Part shown: piece after piece, positions 6,059 through 13,662 of the stretch
How positions within the stretch are numbered: position 1 is the stretch's first letter
How the letters are laid out: each line of letters opens with the position of its first letter
Origin: CADCTM01 sp049671305
GTDB taxonomy: Bacteria > Cyanobacteriota > Cyanobacteriia > Cyanobacteriales > Coleofasciculaceae
Direction of reading: 5' to 3'
DNA length: 22,070 nucleotides
Assembly (NCBI GenBank): GCA_049671305.1
Contig: JBATUR010000057.1
Location: 1 to 22,070, forward strand
Notes under the pieces: model-generated
What the model was told of the DNA's origin: nothing
Seen by the model: only the letters and a program-made list of their open reading frames with translations
The model's database searches: none
Program-made: the position numbers and the translations under genes

Positions 6059-7006
6059 TCAATTGAGCCAAGCACGAGTTACTTGATCTAATTGGGCAAT
6101 GTCTTCTGCTGCCAGACTCCAACCCAAAGCACCAGCATTTTGGATAGCTTGTTGTGCGGTTTTTGCGCCGGGAATAGGAATAACGCCTTGAGCAATTAGC
6201 CAATTTAGAGAAACTTGTGCTGGTGTGCGGTCGTGTTTTTCAGCCAGTTGATGTAGTACATTCATTACTAAGGAAATTTTTTCTAAGCCACTTTTGCTAA
6301 AGCGCGGATCAAGGCGACGCGCACCTGTGGGCTCAATGTAATTCTCCGTGGTATATTTGCCAGTAAGTAAGCCTTGAGCCAAGGGACTATAAGCAAGAAT
6401 TGTTACCCCTAGCTGCCGTGCTGTGTCCAGGATGCCGTTTGTTTCAATTTTTCGGGATAAAAGCGAGTATTGCACCTGATTTACGGCTAGAGGCACTCCA
6501 CGTGCCGCCAGATAGCCGTGTGCTTCGCGCATTTGCTCGGCTGAGTAATTGCTAACGCCGACGGTGGCTATTCTGCCTCGCTTGACTTCATCTGCTAAGG
6601 CATTCATTAAGGTTTCCTGACTCATGAAAAAGCCGAAGGGCATATGTACCTGATACAATTCAACTTGTTCAACTTGCAGGCGTTTGAGGCTTTCGGTTAC
6701 CGCATCTGTGACAGATTGAGCGTTTAAGCGCCAAGGTACAGGAAAGTATTTTGTAGCAATTTGTGCAGGACGCCCTAATTCTTTCATGAATTGTCCCAAC
6801 AGTTTCTCAGATTCTCCTAAGCCGTAAATTTCGGCGGTGTCAAAAAAGCTGATGCCACTATCTAAAGTCGCGGCAAAGGCTTCTTTTACTTGTGGGACGC
6901 CATAATCACTACCATAGCTCCAAAATAATTTGTCGCCCCATGCCCATGTCCCAATTCCTAACGCGGTTACGGTTGGTCCGTTTTGACCTAAAGTAGTTGT
7001 TTGCAT
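6059..7006 (-). CDS. Aldo/keto reductase
   Basis: A 315-aa NADPH-type aldo/keto reductase (TIM barrel, cytoplasmic). The full catalytic tetrad is visible: Asp56 and Tyr61 in Phe-Phe-Asp-Thr-Ala-Glu-Ile-Tyr-Gly, Lys86 in Ala-Thr-Lys-Tyr-Phe, and His121 in Tyr-Gln-Val-His-Met-Pro. The C-terminal cofactor motif Ile-Pro-Ile-Pro-Gly-Ala-Lys-Thr is also present. Length is normal. The physiological carbonyl substrate is unknown. An in-frame TTG at 7012 would add two residues; the ATG at 7006 is preferred, and neither start has a good Shine-Dalgarno. It is divergent from menD across a 162-nt spacer that contains a dispersed palindromic repeat (7097-7129). Probably monocistronic. Confidence 0.93.
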   Translation of the reverse strand: MQTTTLGQNGPTVTALGIGTWAWGDKLFWSYGSDYGVPQVKEAFAATLDSGISFFDTAEIYGLGESEKLLGQFMKELGRPAQIATKYFPVPWRLNAQSVTDAVTESLKRLQVEQVELYQVHMPFGFFMSQETLMNALADEVKRGRIATVGVSNYSAEQMREAHGYLAARGVPLAVNQVQYSLLSRKIETNGILDTARQLGVTILAYSPLAQGLLTGKYTTENYIEPTGARRLDPRFSKSGLEKISLVMNVLHQLAEKHDRTPAQVSLNWLIAQGVIPIPGAKTAQQAIQNAGALGWSLAAEDIAQLDQVTRAWLN

Positions 7007-7096
7007 TGTCAATTTGTTTTTACATTTCTTTATACTATTTAGTCTAGCGTTGTCGCATCTTGGTGAGAAGTCGCCTAAAGGTTGATGGTGAAGAGG

Positions 7097-7129
7097 AGAT
7101 CCCCGACTTCTTTAAGAAGTCGGGGATCT
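7097..7129. repeat. Dispersed palindromic repeat, copy 1
   Basis: AGATCCCCGACTTCTT (7097-7112) and its exact reverse complement (7114-7129) with a 1-nt centre give 16-bp arms. It sits in the divergent spacer between the reductase and menD, ending 39 nt before the menD ATG. The same palindrome recurs at 9477-9509, and a variant at 20063-20159. Confidence 0.9.
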
Positions 7130-7168
7130 GAGATGCTGAGAACTGAAGAGTAGAAAACCGAGTAACCA

Positions 7169-8929
7169 ATGCCAATTGACTTTCGTAACACTAATACCGT
7201 TTGGGCTTCGATTTTAGTAGAAACCTTACAGAGACTAGGATTAAAGACTGCTATTATCTGTCCTGGATCGCGATCAACACCTTTAGCGATCGCATTTGCC
7301 CAACATAACCAAATCGAAGCTATCCCCATTCTTGATGAACGTTCAGCCGCCTTTTTTGCCCTAGGCATTGCCAAAGCGACAGGACGCCCAGTTGTCCTGG
7401 TTTGTACTTCTGGAACAGCAGGCGCAAATTTCTACCCAGCAGTCATTGAAGCTAAGGAAAGTCGCGTCCCTCTGCTCGTTTTAACAGCCGATCGCCCCCC
7501 GGAAATGCGAGACTGTCATTCTGGGCAAACCATCGACCAATTGAAGTTATACGGTAACTATCCCAACTGGCAAACCGAGCTAGCTGTGCCGTCTTGGGAG
7601 TTGGCGATGCTAAATTACCTGCGCCAAACCGTTGCTTATGCTTGGGAAAGAGTGCTGTTTCCCACTCCCGGCGCGGTGCATTTAAATATACCTTTTAGTG
7701 ACCCTTTAGCACCCTTAAAGCAAGGTGATACTAGTCAGCTCAAAGGTATCTTGCAATTAGATCATTTTTTTGCTATTCTTGAGCATAATGCATCTCCCCG
7801 TGCCTTTAACCAATCGCCGCAATATTTAAGTTATTGGCAAGAGTGGCAAAACTATCAACAAGGCATAATTATCGCCGGTTCAGCGCAACCGCAGCAGGCA
7901 GAAAAGTATTGTAAGGCGATCGCTTCCTTATCCGCAACCCTAAACTTACCCGTACTAGCTGAGGGACTTTCACCAGTCCGCAACTACGCCAAACTTAATC
8001 TTAATCTCATTTCCACATACGATCTAATTCTGCGTAACCGAGAACTAGCAGATCAGCTAAGACCAAAAATGGTGATTCAAATTGGCGAATTACCGATTAG
8101 CAAAGAACTAAGGGCATGGCTAAAGGAAACCCAACCGCAACGCTGGATAGTTGACCCAAGTGATCATAACTTTGATCCTCTCCACGGTCAAACCATCCAC
8201 TTAAGAACCAACATAGAAAGCCTTGTAGCTCATATTCTACCAACGATGGGGGAACTAGCAGGGATAAATTCTTCTTACTTGAAAGACTGGCATGAAGCCG
8301 AAATCAAAGTCCGTTCAGCCATTGACCAAAAAATGACTTCTATCAATCATATCTTAGAAAGCAAAGCTGCCTGGTTACTATCGCAAATTTTACCAGCAAA
8401 GACACCATTATTTATTGCTAATAGTATGCCAGTGCGTGATGTTGAGTTCTTTTGGCAACCCAATAATTTAGGAATTCAACCATACTTTAATCGCGGTGCA
8501 AATGGCATTGACGGCACATTATCGACGGCGTTAGGTATGGCACATGGTAATAAAAGTAGCGTCATGTTGACGGGTGACTTAGCCCTGTTGCATGATACCA
8601 ATGGCTTCTTATGTAGAAACAAATTTATTGGTCATCTAACGATTATTTTAATTAATAATAATGGTGGTGGAATTTTTGAAATGCTTCCCATTTCTCATTT
8701 TGAGCCAACCTTTGAGGAGTTTTTTGCTACTCCTCAAGATATTGACTTTGCCCAATTATGCTCTACTTATGGAGTGGAACATCAGCTTATTAAATCTTGG
8801 TCACAACTAGAGCAATTATTAAAGTTATTACCGACTAAAGGTATACGAGTTTTGGAATTGCAAACTAATCGTAAAGCTGATGCGAAATGGCGGCAAGATA
8901 ACATGAGTAAATTTGCGGCAGAGGGGTAA
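7169..8929 (+). CDS. menD: MenD, 2-succinyl-5-enolpyruvyl-6-hydroxy-3-cyclohexene-1-carboxylate synthase
   Basis: A 586-aa thiamine-diphosphate enzyme that joins isochorismate and 2-oxoglutarate with loss of CO2 to make SEPHCHC, the first committed step toward menaquinone. In cyanobacteria the same route supplies phylloquinone for photosystem I. Visible motifs: Cys-Pro-Gly-Ser-Arg-Ser-Thr-Pro-Leu-Ala (31-40), the ThDP-activating Glu57 in Asp-Glu-Arg-Ser-Ala, Ser-Gly-Thr-Ala-Gly-Ala-Asn (81-87) and Thr-Ala-Asp-Arg-Pro-Pro-Glu (106-112). The C-terminal ThDP/Mg motif starts with Gly469-Asp470 and ends Asn-Asn-Asn-Gly-Gly-Gly-Ile-Phe (496-503). Length is normal. The ATG at 7169 matches the conserved N-terminus and has no obvious Shine-Dalgarno. 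A GGGGTA/TACCCC hairpin (8923-8939) covers the stop codon. No other men gene lies in the window, so the pathway is dispersed. Confidence 0.97.
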   Translation: MPIDFRNTNTVWASILVETLQRLGLKTAIICPGSRSTPLAIAFAQHNQIEAIPILDERSAAFFALGIAKATGRPVVLVCTSGTAGANFYPAVIEAKESRVPLLVLTADRPPEMRDCHSGQTIDQLKLYGNYPNWQTELAVPSWELAMLNYLRQTVAYAWERVLFPTPGAVHLNIPFSDPLAPLKQGDTSQLKGILQLDHFFAILEHNASPRAFNQSPQYLSYWQEWQNYQQGIIIAGSAQPQQAEKYCKAIASLSATLNLPVLAEGLSPVRNYAKLNLNLISTYDLILRNRELADQLRPKMVIQIGELPISKELRAWLKETQPQRWIVDPSDHNFDPLHGQTIHLRTNIESLVAHILPTMGELAGINSSYLKDWHEAEIKVRSAIDQKMTSINHILESKAAWLLSQILPAKTPLFIANSMPVRDVEFFWQPNNLGIQPYFNRGANGIDGTLSTALGMAHGNKSSVMLTGDLALLHDTNGFLCRNKFIGHLTIILINNNGGGIFEMLPISHFEPTFEEFFATPQDIDFAQLCSTYGVEHQLIKSWSQLEQLLKLLPTKGIRVLELQTNRKADAKWRQDNMSKFAAEG

Positions 8930-8973
8930 GCACTACCCCCATTGGTGTTAACTTAAGGTCAAACCCATATTCC

Positions 8974-8995
8974 GGCAGAGGTTTAAACCCCTGCC
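8974..8995. repeat. Imperfect 22-nt palindrome, TTTAAA centre
   Basis: GGCAG-x-GGTTTAAACC-x-CTGCC: ten of eleven base pairs match, with one A/C mismatch. It is the first of four adjacent palindromes. Confidence 0.65.
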
Positions 8996-9005
8996 TTATA
9001 CCCTA

Positions 9006-9053
9006 AGTCCTCTTAAGAGGACTACTAGAGTCTTTAGTCCTCTTAAGAGGACT
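9006..9053. repeat. Two copies of an 18-bp perfect palindrome
   Basis: AGTCCTCTTAAGAGGACT occurs at 9006-9023 and again at 9036-9053, an exact 30-bp period. Each copy is a perfect palindrome centred on TTAA. The two copies could fold separately or cross-pair. Confidence 0.9.
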
Positions 9054-9063
9054 TTCGCTATTA

Positions 9064-9085
9064 GCCTGGGACTTAAGTCCCAGGC
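9064..9085. repeat. 22-bp perfect palindrome, TTAA centre
   Basis: GCCTGGGACTT and its exact reverse complement AAGTCCCAGGC abut with no spacer. It lies 10 nt after the second 18-bp palindrome, and the two share the GACTTAAGTC-like core design. No T-run follows directly, so it is not a classical terminator. Confidence 0.9.
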
Positions 9086-9203
9086 GCGTTTCTGCTTCAA
9101 CCCTAGAACTAGATTTATTTTTATTAAAATTCTTACCACAAACACTTGATTTTGTCAAAAGCTTGTGCCACAATAACATTGTTGCAACAGCAACGGAGTG
9201 AGA

Positions 9204-9239
9204 AGCCAGCCCGTCACAGTGGAAAGTCTCAGGCTGGCT
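9204..9239 (+). promoter_or_regulatory. Leader hairpin of the 59-aa gene
   Basis: AGCCAGCC (9204-9211) pairs with GGCTGGCT (9232-9239) around a 20-nt loop, 39 nt before the ATG. A smaller GTTGC/GCAAC hairpin lies at 9181-9194. It could be a 5' UTR control element. Evidence is structural only. Confidence 0.35.
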
Positions 9240-9278
9240 CTGGCTCCCATCAAACAAATAAAAGGAGACAAACCTATT

Positions 9279-9458
9279 ATGGCTTACAAAGACAGCCTTA
9301 AGCCTTGGGCAGTCGTGCGTCAAAGCGCAAATTTGGGATGGATAATTATCGCCCGTTACAAATCACGTTCCGATGCCGACGGACATTTATTGTTATTACG
9401 TCAGCGTGTGTCCGATATTGAGTTTAAAGTCGTCTTCGATTTACCTGGCAAGGAATAG
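9279..9458 (+). CDS. Conserved cyanobacterial small protein of unknown function
   Basis: A 59-aa protein beginning Met-Ala-Tyr-Lys-Asp-Ser-Leu-Lys-Pro-Trp-Ala-Val-Val-Arg, then Ile-Ile-Ala-Arg-Tyr-Lys-Ser-Arg-Ser-Asp-Ala-Asp-Gly-His, and ending in a Phe-Lys-Val-Val-Phe-Asp strand. The same layout (strand, Arg-rich strand, Ser-Asp-Ala helix, strand) recurs in small cyanobacterial orphans and resembles a half SPOR-like or ferredoxin-like unit, but that is only a shape impression. The open frame extends upstream to 9198, but the AAGGAG Shine-Dalgarno at 9262-9267 and the conserved Met-Ala-Tyr-Lys-Asp start favour the ATG at 9279. It has an unusual hairpin-containing leader and is followed 18 nt later by a palindromic repeat that could terminate transcription. 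Function unknown. Confidence 0.78.
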   Translation: MAYKDSLKPWAVVRQSANLGWIIIARYKSRSDADGHLLLLRQRVSDIEFKVVFDLPGKE

Positions 9459-9476
9459 AGAATAGAGTCTCAACTC

Positions 9477-9509
9477 AGATCCCCGACTTCTTCAAGAAGT
9501 CGGGGATCT
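9477..9509. repeat. Dispersed palindromic repeat, copy 2 (possible bidirectional terminator)
   Basis: The same 16-bp arms as copy 1 (AGATCCCCGACTTCTT and its complement), with a C rather than T centre. It lies between the convergent 59-aa gene (stop 9458) and the secreted protein gene (stop 9546), where the hairpin could end transcription from both sides although no long T-run follows. Confidence 0.9.
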
Positions 9510-9545
9510 CCCCTTCAGGTTAGTGGAACAGGTAATGAGAGCTAC

Positions 9546-11297
9546 TTAAGCCTTTTCCTCCTCGTCTGTTAGTTCGATTGTATCGATTGTGCTGCCCTGA
9601 CCACCTCTGTCAATCTTGAGTTGAAGTACACCACCCTCGCCTGACCACTTTTTGTAATCCAAAGAGGCAATGTCATTCGGATTAAGACGAATGTTGTCGT
9701 GGTAGAAAGTTTGCTCTCCTTGGTCATTAATACGCTCCATCAACAAAGCATAGGTTCCTGGCTTCTGATTCTGTTTCGTATCAAAACTTAAGACACCTTT
9801 AGTCTTGTCTAGATTGACATTAATCACACCGCCGCCATCAAGATCTACTCCTTTGAGTGAAAAACCGTAGTCAGGTCCAGCAGACTCAAAGCCAATATCA
9901 ATCGTTGGGGATTCGTTGCCGTTGGTTTTGTAAGTCAAAGTTTGCCCGTCTGGCGACAAGGTAAGCGTATCTTTCTGACCGGGGTCTAGTTTAATCTCTT
10001 CAATTCCTAAATCGTAACCCGGTCCAAACATGGTGATAGCCGTCTCAGTTTCGTTCTTAACATTACTGCCATCAATTGTTAAGGAAAATTGGATGCCAAG
10101 GGGAACATAGTAGATCTGTGGACTAATATCCTCCCAGGGTTCGGCAGTTTGGATCGTATCCATTTCAACACCGGGTATTTCCTCAACCAGCTTGCCATTC
10201 ACATAGCCAAACCGACGACCCTGTGAATCAGTAATCAGTAGCTCGCCTTCTCCTTCTTTCCAGATTTGGTTGTACTTGATTTGATTGGATTTCTGACCTG
10301 TAGTCTTAAGTGCTGTATTCTGATCATTGAGGCAAAAATCGCATTCTTGAGGAGTCACTAATCGCTTTATAGCGTTCTTAAGCCTCAGCGTCTTCGTTTG
10401 TGCATCACCTTCATATATACCTTTGTATAAGTTCTTTGGTATTGGTAATGTGGAGCCGCCGCCAAGATCATATTCAATGTCCTCCCAAATGTCGTACTTC
10501 CAGGTATTAGTGTTACCATCAACCTTCACGGCTTGGGGTTTTTCTGGAATATTACTGTCGTAGACTAAAATTTCATATTGTTCGTCACCTAAGTCTTTTA
10601 CAGCGTATGGTGTAATTGCGTGACCACCTTTCATTTCCCGTGAATAAATGCTCATTGTGTAAAGTTCAGATGCCTTACCTTCTTTTACAGCTTGGAAGGA
10701 CTCTTTCAGCTTTGTTATTACGTCCATTGGTGTAATCTTAAGGACGCTATTTCGAGTGGGCTGAGTGTTTTGAGTGGAAAACCAGTAGGCAATTTCTCGT
10801 TGCAATTTCTGATTTTCAGTAATTTTTAGAGCATAAGCATTCTGTCCACCAAACTCAGATCGTTTTCCTTTTATATCACCGTAGAGTAGCAAGCTCAATG
10901 CCGCCATTCCATCACAGTGCCCACCATTCATAGATGTGTTATGTTCCTCCATCCACTTCTGATATGGAGGGGTTAAGGTACATTCACCGTCGGCGTTGCT
11001 ACCACAAACTTGGTCGCCAAACATTCTCTTCACGTCTTCCGAGGTCAAGTTTGTCGGAGTTGGCGAGTTTTTAATATAGAGAGGTAGTTGTAGGTTTGGT
11101 TCCGTATCTCCGTAATTCTCGAAGCTAAACCCATGACTTTTGAGATCAAAACCGGGTAGGGCAGCCACAATAGTTCCGCTATCAGCAGTATTGGCTTGTT
11201 GTGTGGCTACTGCTTTCTCACGAGTGAATTTGCCGCCGATGATACCGGTCAAAATCACCAGCAAAAATGAAATTAAAGACAATACAAGTTTACGCAT
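9546..11297 (-). CDS. Secreted protein with predicted papain-like peptidase domain
   Basis: A 583-aa exported protein of no firmly recognised family. The N-terminus (Met-Arg-Lys, then about 18 hydrophobic residues) is a signal peptide or anchor. In numbering that includes an alternative ATG at 11312 (five residues longer), Cys133 lies in Gly-Gly-His-Cys-Asp-Gly-Met-Ala, His231 in Gly-Gly-His-Ala-Ile-Thr-Pro-Tyr-Ala-Val, and Asp252/Asn254 in Val-Tyr-Asp-Ser-Asn-Ile-Pro. This order and these contexts resemble the Cys-His-Asp/Asn triad of papain-fold peptidases. The C-terminal half is beta-rich with Asp/Gly-rich repeats and no catalytic motif, perhaps a binding or wall-associated region. Four other cysteines (103, 111, 324, 327) could form disulfides. 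The ATG at 11297 is preferred because AGGA precedes it by a few nucleotides; the ATG at 11312 has no such site. Activity is inferred. Confidence 0.8.
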   Translation of the reverse strand: MRKLVLSLISFLLVILTGIIGGKFTREKAVATQQANTADSGTIVAALPGFDLKSHGFSFENYGDTEPNLQLPLYIKNSPTPTNLTSEDVKRMFGDQVCGSNADGECTLTPPYQKWMEEHNTSMNGGHCDGMAALSLLLYGDIKGKRSEFGGQNAYALKITENQKLQREIAYWFSTQNTQPTRNSVLKITPMDVITKLKESFQAVKEGKASELYTMSIYSREMKGGHAITPYAVKDLGDEQYEILVYDSNIPEKPQAVKVDGNTNTWKYDIWEDIEYDLGGGSTLPIPKNLYKGIYEGDAQTKTLRLKNAIKRLVTPQECDFCLNDQNTALKTTGQKSNQIKYNQIWKEGEGELLITDSQGRRFGYVNGKLVEEIPGVEMDTIQTAEPWEDISPQIYYVPLGIQFSLTIDGSNVKNETETAITMFGPGYDLGIEEIKLDPGQKDTLTLSPDGQTLTYKTNGNESPTIDIGFESAGPDYGFSLKGVDLDGGGVINVNLDKTKGVLSFDTKQNQKPGTYALLMERINDQGEQTFYHDNIRLNPNDIASLDYKKWSGEGGVLQLKIDRGGQGSTIDTIELTDEEEKA

Positions 11298-11358
11298 TAA
11301 ATCCTGTATCATTAGGTAGATTTTTTTTAATATATTCTACGTCCAAAGGGATGTCTAG

Positions 11359-11387
11359 AGTAATACAAAAAAACCTACAGTAATACA
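11359..11387. promoter_or_regulatory. 9-bp direct repeat, possible operator
   Basis: AGTAATACA occurs at 11359-11367 and 11379-11387, a 20-bp period or about two helical turns, 60-90 nt upstream of the secreted peptidase-like gene (minus). Such spacing suits a tandem-binding response regulator. On the minus strand each unit reads TGTATTACT and could also serve as a -10 region. Confidence 0.35.
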
Positions 11388-11556
11388 GGATGGTGGTTTA
11401 GTTAGACTCAGGCTTACATGGAACTTATTGCCATTTAAGCACCGATAAAGTTGATATCTTCAAGTCATGAGTTCATTTAAACCTTGATTGCACCGGATTT
11501 GAAAACCTAGGTTTGTAAAACCACCAATTCCATTGCCAGAACATTCATACAGCTAT

Positions 11557-11973
11557 TCACGAAACAATGTCCGATGGAAACGCTGAATTAAAATTACCAC
11601 TTTCCAACTTCACAATTGAACCGGAATTATTAGTGCGATAAATTAGCGTTTTTTGCCCACCAACCACCTTAACTTGCCAACCAGAAACCACTTGTTGAAT
11701 ACACATAATTCCAGGTTTAGCAAGTTCCAAACAACCATCAGACCAATCTCTTTTTACAGAGTCAACAATACGCAGTTTTTCAGTGGGCAAATTTGAGCGC
11801 TTTGAGGCATCCTGCAATACCGCTTTGGCAACAGAACCCGGTAAATTACTAACATCAGCCCTTGCCGTATTGACATTAAGGTTAATTGACAAAAACAAGA
11901 CCAGTGTTAAAACTAAAGCTAAAAAAATCCGTTTAGAAGCAATGTTTTTTTGAGACAAATACTGCCTATTCAT
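11557..11973 (-). CDS. Secreted cyanobacterial protein with two conserved cysteines
   Basis: A 138-aa protein with a long N-terminal signal: basic start, then a hydrophobic core Phe-Leu-Ala-Leu-Val-Leu-Thr-Leu-Val-Leu-Phe-Leu (about 17-28), then a probable cleavage after Ala-Arg-Ala. The mature domain is about 95 residues. It has the pattern Leu-Pro-Thr-Glu-Lys-Leu-Arg-Ile-Val, then Trp-Ser-Asp-Gly-Cys-Leu-Glu-Leu, Met-Cys-Ile-Gln-Gln, Gly-Trp-Gln-Val-Lys-Val, and Tyr-Arg-Thr-Asn-Asn-Ser-Gly. I recognise this from periplasmic or exported cyanobacterial proteins of unknown function; the two Cys probably form a disulfide. The frame opens with TTG at 11982, but the ATG at 11973 is preferred. It begins 29 nt after the stop of the CNNM gene, so the two are likely co-transcribed. 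Confidence 0.82.
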   Translation of the reverse strand: MNRQYLSQKNIASKRIFLALVLTLVLFLSINLNVNTARADVSNLPGSVAKAVLQDASKRSNLPTEKLRIVDSVKRDWSDGCLELAKPGIMCIQQVVSGWQVKVVGGQKTLIYRTNNSGSIVKLESGNFNSAFPSDIVS

Positions 11974-12002
11974 GTTATGCAAGTTAATTTGCTAAAAAAT
12001 AT

Positions 12003-13316
12003 TTAATCATCCAAACTCGATTCTTGATGCTTAGAAATCATCGGAATTACCAACACTTTATCAACGCGATTTCCATCCATGTCCATCACTTCAAAACGCA
12101 TTCCTTGCCACTCAAAATAATCAGCAGCAACCGGAATTCGTCCTAGTTGGGTAACCACAAAACCGCCCATTGTGTGATAATTACCTCGCTGATCTCTGTG
12201 CAATTCTTGCATTTCAAATAACTCAAAAAATTCCTCCACAGATAACATTCCATCAACCAACCAAGAACCATCTTCACGCTGCACAGCTTGCGGTTCATCT
12301 AGAGCATCAATAGAAGGAATATCACCGACAATTTCCTCTAAAATATCCTTGAGAGTAACCAAGCCTTGAATTACACCATATTCATCAACAACGATCGCAA
12401 TATGAGTGCCAGACTGCTTAAACAACTCCAAAATTTTCAAACCGGGCGTACTTTCCGGCACATATAAAGGGCGTCGTAGCGAGACGGTTAAATCAAACGG
12501 TTGATTAGTCAGGCAGCGAGATAACAAATCATTCACCTGCACAATACCAAGCACTGTGTCAAGTTCCCCTTGGCAGACCGGAAACTGACCATGAGTATGA
12601 TCAAGCATAATTTGACGATTCTTCTCTGGCGAATCATCCAAATCAAGCCAAATAATATCAGGGCGCGGCGTCATCAAAGCACTGACACGACGATCGCCTA
12701 ATCGAAACACACGATTAAGCATATCTTGTTCAGCTTCTTCAAAGGTCCCCGCCTCAGTACCTTGCTCAATAAGAACCTTAATTTCTTCTTCGGTGACTTG
12801 CGGATCAGTAGACGGTCTAGTACCCAAGAGTCTGAGTACCATATCCGTAGAAGCACTCAACAGATGAACCACAGGAGAGGCAAACTTCGATAACATCTGC
12901 ATTGGTTTAGCCACAGAAGAAGCAATGCGCTCTGGATTGTTGAGTGCCAAACGCTTCGGTACTAATTCGCCAATAATTAGAGTCAGATAAGTCACAACCA
13001 AAATTGCCGAAGTAGAAGCGATCGCTTCTCGATAAGCAGCAACTGCCGGAATTAACTCTAACAACGGTCTAATTTTGGCAGAAATCACCGTTTCACCAAG
13101 AGCACCGGAGACAATTACAAGTAGAGTAATCCCCACTTGCACCGTTGCTAAAAACTGATTGGGGGCATTAGCAAGATCTAAAGCAACACGGGCACTGGCA
13201 TCACCCTGGTTTGCCATTTGTTGCAGACGCACCTTTCGGACTGAGACAATTGCCATTTCTGACATCACAAAAATGGCGTTAACAAGAGTCAGTAAGAGAA
13301 CAAGGAGAATTTCCAC
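12003..13316 (-). CDS. CNNM/DUF21 transporter-like protein with CBS pair and CorC_HlyC domain (hemolysin family)
   Basis: A 437-aa inner-membrane protein. Residues 1-190 form the CNNM (DUF21) transmembrane domain with hydrophobic stretches near 1-20, 60-80 and 100-117 and the conserved Gly-Glu-Leu-Val-Pro-Lys-Arg at 116-122. The linker Met-Thr-Pro-Arg-Pro-Asp (215-220) opens the CBS pair (about 210-335), which includes Asp-Glu-Tyr-Gly-Val-Ile-Gln-Gly-Leu-Val (311-320). A CorC_HlyC domain closes the protein (about 345-430). Relatives such as CorC/MpfA take part in Mg2+ export or homeostasis, with the CBS pair binding ATP; the hemolysin name is historical. Length is normal. The start is GTG at 13316, giving the family N-terminus; no clear Shine-Dalgarno. 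The small secreted protein gene follows after 29 nt. Divergent from mfd. Confidence 0.94.
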   Translation of the reverse strand: MEILLVLLLTLVNAIFVMSEMAIVSVRKVRLQQMANQGDASARVALDLANAPNQFLATVQVGITLLVIVSGALGETVISAKIRPLLELIPAVAAYREAIASTSAILVVTYLTLIIGELVPKRLALNNPERIASSVAKPMQMLSKFASPVVHLLSASTDMVLRLLGTRPSTDPQVTEEEIKVLIEQGTEAGTFEEAEQDMLNRVFRLGDRRVSALMTPRPDIIWLDLDDSPEKNRQIMLDHTHGQFPVCQGELDTVLGIVQVNDLLSRCLTNQPFDLTVSLRRPLYVPESTPGLKILELFKQSGTHIAIVVDEYGVIQGLVTLKDILEEIVGDIPSIDALDEPQAVQREDGSWLVDGMLSVEEFFELFEMQELHRDQRGNYHTMGGFVVTQLGRIPVAADYFEWQGMRFEVMDMDGNRVDKVLVIPMISKHQESSLDD

Positions 13317-13662
13317 GCTTGAAGATAATAAACTTTTGCCGACGATGGGGTACTGCTCTAACGATTTTAGTATCCTGCCTTCACAGGTGAGTATTCCAGT
13401 AGCAATAGTTGACTAGTGAGTCTAAAAAAAATTGAGGCGTCATAGATTTAGAGCTGATGCATGATCAAATATACTTTGCTGCATCAAAGCTACTCTGTAA
13501 AACATTTTGGCGAAATATCTCAGAAATGGATCTCAAGATTAGGCAACGCCACTAGTTGAAAAAATTGCCCTCACTTTTGGGCAAGACTTCTAAAATAAGG
13601 AAGATAGCAGATATACTTTGATTTTCCAAGCACGAGCGAGTTAAGCATTTCCCCCTTTCCTC
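13317..13662. other. Divergent promoter region between the CNNM gene and mfd
   Basis: A 346-nt spacer that must carry promoters for both directions. A TTGCCC/GGGCAA hairpin (13566-13585, 8-nt loop) is followed by a -10-like TAAAAT at 13592-13597, about 66 nt before the mfd ATG. No convincing -35 is spaced correctly. No gene seen. Confidence 0.5.

Larger units (their letters stand above)
8930..9278. other. Intergenic region between menD and the 59-aa gene, rich in palindromes
   Basis: A 349-nt spacer with no gene except the leader of the 59-aa gene. It holds four successive palindromes within 112 nt (8974-9085), all centred on TTAA or TTTAAA, then an AT-rich stretch (9110-9150), then two leader hairpins (9181-9194 and 9204-9239). 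Confidence 0.75.

Noticed and set aside
7075..7374. 99-aa minus-strand open frame across the menD start
   Set aside because: It is antisense to the conserved MenD N-terminus and crosses the palindromic repeat. It is a shadow frame.
9006..9085. CRISPR array
   Set aside because: Only two identical units with a 12-nt spacer, each fully palindromic, and no cas genes nearby. It fits a REP-like cluster instead.
13566..13585. TTGCCC/GGGCAA hairpin as a terminator
   Set aside because: It lies in a divergent promoter region with no T-run after it, so a terminator role is not supported.
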